The notes under the pieces were generated by a model. The model was given only the letters and a program-made list of their open reading frames with translations. It was not told the origin of the DNA and made no database searches. From the NCBI GenBank assembly GCA_947174495.1, contig CAMWJC010000002.1:17679-81678 (forward strand): a stretch of DNA of 64,000 nt. The letters run 5' to 3'. Made by a program: the position numbers and the translations under genes. This DNA comes from an uncultured Lachnospiraceae bacterium (GTDB taxonomy: Bacteria > Bacillota > Clostridia > Lachnospirales > Lachnospiraceae). This document shows positions 60,960-64,000 of the stretch, in pieces; the first letter of the stretch is position 1, and each line of letters begins with the position of its first letter.

Positions 60960-60989
60960 CTGTTTATCTTTTTCTTTTTCACATTATAA

Positions 60990-61175
60990 TTAACCCATTG
61001 CATATTGGTCAGCCGCAAAATTGCAACCAGCTATTTCATTACTATAAGATATGTCAACTCTCTTTAAAATCGTACACTTTTCAATTTTTTGCGCCTCTTC
61101 TTCTGCCGATCTGTATTCTCCAAGTTCCATTTGTCCTACTATTTGTATATATTCATCCATATAATTTCTTTCCAT
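60990..61175 (-). CDS. Small acidic protein, partner of the Clp-fold proteinase gene
   Basis: 61 residues: MERNYMDEYIQIVGQMELGEYRSAEEEAQKIEKC, then ISYSNEIAGCNFAADQYAMG. It is acidic and helical in the first half. GGAGG five bases before the ATG strongly supports translation. It starts 14 bases after the stop of the proteinase gene. No known family; a substrate, adaptor or inhibitor of the proteinase is possible but unproven. Confidence 0.65.
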   Translation of the reverse strand: MERNYMDEYIQIVGQMELGEYRSAEEEAQKIEKCTILKRVDISYSNEIAGCNFAADQYAMG

Positions 61176-61188
61176 ATTTTACCTCCAA

Positions 61189-62103
61189 TTACCTCATTAT
61201 CTGATTTGTCACCATCGCTGCGCCATTATGGTTTTCGACAATTTTTAATGCAGCCGAATTGGCAAAGGCATTCATATAAGAGTGATGTATTGTCAAAACA
61301 CAATCTTGTAAATCTTTGCACCCTCCAATACTATCATTATTCATTCCCTCCAAAGATATTACATTTATACCGATTTTTCTTAAATCATCTATGTGAATAT
61401 GTCTGGAATGAGAATATGTACTATTATGGCTCGACAAATGAGCAACTACTCTGCTGGCATCAACATCTGGAACCGAAGAATTTGCAAACATATTGTTCAT
61501 CAACCAATCCTTCACAATACCTTCCGCCCAATCAATAGCCTTTTTGCAATCACCTAAAAATGTTGGATGATATTTTCTAATAATATTTGCCCATAGACTA
61601 GCGCTTGCCGGATTACTTTTTATATCGCTAAGAGCGGTATCAAACTCTTCAAGTACTGCTGCACAAGACATGCCTCCAAATTGTGGATCAATCGGACCTA
61701 AATTTGATTGTTTACCCATTACTATCTCTTTGGCCGCTAATGATATCATAGTTCCGGCAGACATTGCAATTTGTGGAATAAAAACACGAATGTCATTTCC
61801 AAATAGACTTTTTAAATAATAAACTAACGACTCAGTTGCTGCTACATTACCACCAGGTGTATGAAGTAATAAATCAAGTCCCAAACTCCTGTCTAGTCCA
61901 TGTGCTGCCTGCATAAATGCATTTTTATCATTATCATCTATGCCTGTACCTTCAATTCCCGGCTTTTGTATGAACGCTGAATAGTATGCGATAATATTTC
62001 TATTTGTATATTGATTCATTATACTCAAATACTTGCGTCTCACACTATCAAGCGGATTAGAAATGCTATTTATTTCATTTCTTACTTGTTCCCAATTTGG
62101 CAT
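61189..62103 (-). CDS. SDH-type Clp-fold serine proteinase
   Basis: 304 residues. LGLDLLLHTPGGNVAATESLVYYL and FIPQIAMSAGTMISLAAKEIVMGKQSNLGPIDPQFGG match the serine dehydrogenase proteinase (SDH) family of the ClpP/crotonase fold; Ser in MSAGT is the nucleophile, Asp in GPIDPQ and a late His complete the set. HIHIDDLRKIGINV follows. No signal peptide or membrane helix is visible, so the protein is probably cytoplasmic or membrane-attached from inside. AGGAGAATTATTAA precedes the ATG. No ATPase partner is nearby. Role in the host unknown. Confidence 0.8.
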   Translation of the reverse strand: MPNWEQVRNEINSISNPLDSVRRKYLSIMNQYTNRNIIAYYSAFIQKPGIEGTGIDDNDKNAFMQAAHGLDRSLGLDLLLHTPGGNVAATESLVYYLKSLFGNDIRVFIPQIAMSAGTMISLAAKEIVMGKQSNLGPIDPQFGGMSCAAVLEEFDTALSDIKSNPASASLWANIIRKYHPTFLGDCKKAIDWAEGIVKDWLMNNMFANSSVPDVDASRVVAHLSSHNSTYSHSRHIHIDDLRKIGINVISLEGMNNDSIGGCKDLQDCVLTIHHSYMNAFANSAALKIVENHNGAAMVTNQIMR

Positions 62104-62262
62104 TTAATAATTCTCCTAAAAATGTATTCAGTTTTTGTACTTCAATTATAACATACCACACCATAAAGTCAAACTTTTGTGGATAATTTAGTGGATTTCC
62201 TGTGGATATTTATCACCTGACATCTTTCATAATATTATTGACATATAAAATATTTTTAAAAT

Positions 62263-62835
62263 TCATTTACATTTATTTTTCTTCACGCTGTAACCAAATG
62301 TCCCCAGCTTTTCTCCTAACAAATAGTACCCACCGTGAGAATAAGCTATAGGCTCCGCCCGGTCTAGCATAAAGCGTCCCTTCTCGTCCATGAACTCTTC
62401 GTCTGCATGCACTGCCACCACTTCGGCAAGATACATATCATGGGTACCCAGGCGTAAGGTATCCTTTACCCGGCACTCCAAATTAACCGGACTTTCCAAA
62501 AGAAGGGGTGCTTTCAGCTTTTCTCCCGGAATCAAATGAAGATCCATATCCTTAATCTTATCTGTATCTTTACCACTCTTTACCCCACAATAATCCGTGG
62601 CATATGCCAATTTCCGGGTAGTCAGATTAATCACAAACTCCTGTGTTTCTTCTATAATATGATGTGAGTAACGTTCCGGCCGAACTGATATGGTCACCAT
62701 TGGCGGATCGCTGCACACCGTTCCCGTCCATGCTACTGTAAAAATATTCGGCATACCTGCTTTATCAGCTACCGTGATCAGTACTGCCGGAACAGGATAA
62801 AGCATATTTCCGGGCTTCCAGCTCTGCTTACTCAT
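62263..62835 (-). CDS. Flavin reductase family protein (FMN-binding)
   Basis: 190 residues. MLYPVPAVLITVADKAGMPNIFTVAWTGTVCSDPPMVTISVRPERYSH is the FMN-binding split-barrel start of the flavin reductase-like family. EFVINLTTRKLAYATDYCGVKSG and SPVNLECRVKDTLRLGTHDMYLAEVVAVHADEEFMDEKG complete it. These proteins reduce flavins or use them for redox steps in anaerobes. GGAGG precedes the ATG. It starts 12 bases after the coiled-coil protein's gene and may be co-transcribed. Confidence 0.9.
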   Translation of the reverse strand: MSKQSWKPGNMLYPVPAVLITVADKAGMPNIFTVAWTGTVCSDPPMVTISVRPERYSHHIIEETQEFVINLTTRKLAYATDYCGVKSGKDTDKIKDMDLHLIPGEKLKAPLLLESPVNLECRVKDTLRLGTHDMYLAEVVAVHADEEFMDEKGRFMLDRAEPIAYSHGGYYLLGEKLGTFGYSVKKNKCK

Positions 62836-62847
62836 ATTGCCTCCATA

Positions 62848-63498
62848 TTAAAACAGATTCAAAATTCTTGCGATAGTAATTGCCAGATTCGCAATGCTTA
62901 TGATCATTGTAATGATCACAAACGGGAGAAGAACTCCGATTTTGCCTGCCGACTTTTCGTACCCCTCCCTGAGTTCCGCCGTCTGCTTCTCCAATTCCTC
63001 CTGCATGGCTGCCTGCACGTTACGGTATACCTTTACATTATCTGTATGAAGAAAATCTTCAAGGTTTTTAAATAACTCTTCCTGCTTCTCCTGAAGACCT
63101 GACATATTCTCCGTGATCTTGTCAAGGTGATCTGAGCTTTCCTTAATTTCTGCAATTTTGGCAAGACTCTCGTTCAAAGTCTGATTAATACCTGCTATGG
63201 AAAGATCCGAAGTCTCTTTAATTTTGGATACCGATACAGCCTCCACTTCTCCTGCCGTCTGTCCCAGCTTTTCGCTTGCTTTGTCTGCAAGCTCCTGCAC
63301 TTCCTGTGCGCTTTCAATATTTTTCAAGTTCAGCTTTCGCATCTCCTGAAGGCAGTCATCGTATTTTTCCATCTGCTGCCTGAAAACTGTCATCTGCTTT
63401 TCAAGGCTCTCCAATTCCGCTGCTTCTGCTGCTGCATTCGCCTGAATGATCTCCTGAGAATTAAATTTCTGCGTATACTTATCCAAAAAGTTATCCAT
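62848..63498 (-). CDS. Coiled-coil protein with C-terminal membrane anchor
   Basis: About 216 residues from the ATG at 63498. Most of it is a long helical, Glu/Gln/Lys-rich region (for example ELESLEKQMTVFRQQMEKYDDCLQEM and EELEKQTAELREGYEKSAGKIGV) that predicts coiled coil. It ends with one membrane helix (VLLPFVIITMIISIANLAITIARIL). A GTG at 63537 would add 13 residues; neither start has a strong ribosome binding site. No family recognised. A tail-anchored coiled coil could act in membrane organisation or cell shape. Confidence 0.65.
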   Translation of the reverse strand: MDNFLDKYTQKFNSQEIIQANAAAEAAELESLEKQMTVFRQQMEKYDDCLQEMRKLNLKNIESAQEVQELADKASEKLGQTAGEVEAVSVSKIKETSDLSIAGINQTLNESLAKIAEIKESSDHLDKITENMSGLQEKQEELFKNLEDFLHTDNVKVYRNVQAAMQEELEKQTAELREGYEKSAGKIGVLLPFVIITMIISIANLAITIARILNLF

Positions 63499-63793
63499 GT
63501 TTAGTAACCATGCCTTTCTTATAGTCTCGAATTGCACATCTGAATGTATTTTAACATTTTTATCGTCAATTTACAACAAACTCTGCGTTAAACTCCTCTT
63601 TTATCAAACTCGCCAGATTTTTTGTGCATTTTGCACATTTTTTACCCCTGCCTTTTTTCATCATTGTGATAATTTACGATAATTTCATTTTATGTTCATA
63701 ATCTGTTCATATTTATGAGGTATATTATACCTATCCAAACAAAGCATTAATGTAATGTTTTCATTACACGCATAGATAAATTTTTTCATAATA

Positions 63794-63947
63794 GCCCAGG
63801 CGCAGAAATGTGTCTGGGCACTCCTCATTTTTCAGGCCCCAAGCATTAACTGCGAACCCAGACAACGAATGACTCGCTCCGCGAGTCATTCTTATGTAAA
63901 ACGAAAAGCATAATGCAAGTTTACTTGCGATTATGCTTTTTCTTTTT
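63794..63947 (+). ncRNA. Candidate small structured RNA
   Basis: Three stems in a row: an 11-bp stem with GNRA-type GAAA loop (GCCCAGGCGCA/TGTGTCTGGGC), a perfect GAATGACTCGC/GCGAGTCATTC stem with a TCC loop, and a 17-bp stem with one bulge followed by a run of T (a terminator). No family recognised. Transcription start and any 6S-like or other identity are unproven. Confidence 0.4.
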
Positions 63948-63948
63948 T

Positions 63949-63968
63949 ATGGGTCGGATAGACCCTGT
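63949..63968 (+). repeat. Copy 2 of a 20-base motif ATGGGTCGGATAGACCCTGT
   Basis: The minus-strand copy at 9071-9089 is ATGGGCGGATAGACCCTGT (one base shorter). Both follow a hairpin after a T-rich stretch. In this copy GGGTC and GACCC can pair around GGATA. The sequence continues into a GTTTCTC/GAGAAAC hairpin at the window edge. Confidence 0.6.
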
Positions 63969-64000
63969 TGAGTGCATTGGAGTTTCTCAGCAGAGAAACG

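Larger units (their letters stand above)
63538..64000. other. Right-edge region with promoter-like and structured elements, no gene
   Basis: About 460 bases with no convincing frame. It contains AGGTATATTATACCT (63718-63732, a 15-base near-palindrome over a -10-like TATTAT), TGTAATG/CATTACA hairpin (63751-63768), a hairpin with GAAA loop (63794-63819), a perfect 11-base stem (63867-63891), a stem followed by a T-run (63904-63947), and the GGATAGACCCTGT motif. Together these look like a small RNA gene on the plus strand. Confidence 0.45.

Overview
The window looks like chromosomal DNA of an anaerobic Firmicute of the class Clostridia, most probably a Lachnospiraceae gut commensal. I infer this from strong AGGAGG-type ribosome binding sites, a SAM-I riboswitch on metK, a SleB-type cell-wall hydrolase, Nif11-leader RiPP precursors with NHLM-type exporters, many 4Fe-4S/radical-SAM proteins, and small proteins I associate with that family. 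Most genes lie on the minus strand; only the HD-GYP gene and the Y-family polymerase gene are on the plus strand. I found no rRNA, tRNA, CRISPR array, transposase or phage structural gene.

Layout. (1) 1-8946, minus: an AT-rich surface-polysaccharide locus (licD, two paralogous SAM methyltransferases, a ferredoxin/FrhB/pyruvyl-transferase fusion, GT2, GT32 and GT8 glycosyltransferases, and a gene cut by the left edge). A short Rossmann-like GxGxxG module recurs in at least four of these proteins and perhaps in all of the six that carry such a segment. (2) 9285-12535, minus: three genes for two related secreted proteins and one membrane-anchored protein. (3) 12948-23813, minus: a ten-gene operon, the most interesting part of the window. 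It holds a radical SAM/SPASM maturase, two Gly-Gly leader precursor peptides (one with three Cys in its core, one with none), a short membrane-fusion protein, a C39-peptidase ABC exporter, a second NHLM-type ABC protein, an adenosylhomocysteinase-like protein, and then a complete partner-switching module: membrane SpoIIE/RsbU-like phosphatase, RsbW-like kinase and STAS antagonist. (4) 23989-30819, minus: recD2, a GNAT, an HTH/DUF3990-like (ADP-ribosyltransferase fold) gene with a partner and a palindromic operator, a nitroreductase, and an overlapping methyltransferase/HNH pair. (5) 31011-46628, minus: housekeeping genes (lysS fused to an HD domain, greA, dusB, argF, SPFH/NfeD pair, sleB-like hydrolase, proC, rRNA methyltransferase, pfkA, dnaE). 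(6) 46819-54865, minus: LytTR regulator with DUF3021, an ABC-2 exporter, a FliD-like orphan, a BlaI / M56-M23 signalling pair, metK with its riboswitch. (7) 55389-64000, mixed: HD-GYP, murA, a LysM/M23 peptidase, a Y-family polymerase, a Clp-fold serine proteinase with a small partner gene, a flavin reductase, a coiled-coil membrane protein, and a structured, possibly non-coding-RNA region at the right edge.

How the parts may fit together (inference): in the RiPP operon the maturase would modify precursor cores, the C39 exporter would cut after Gly-Gly and secrete them, and the phosphatase/kinase/STAS module, translated from the same transcript, would sense something at the membrane and pass the signal to an unlinked target. 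Several perfect or near-perfect inverted repeats (23870, 28313, 38518, 46747, 53549, 60906, 63867) and a 12-bp tandem repeat at 35465 are not explained by coding sequence.
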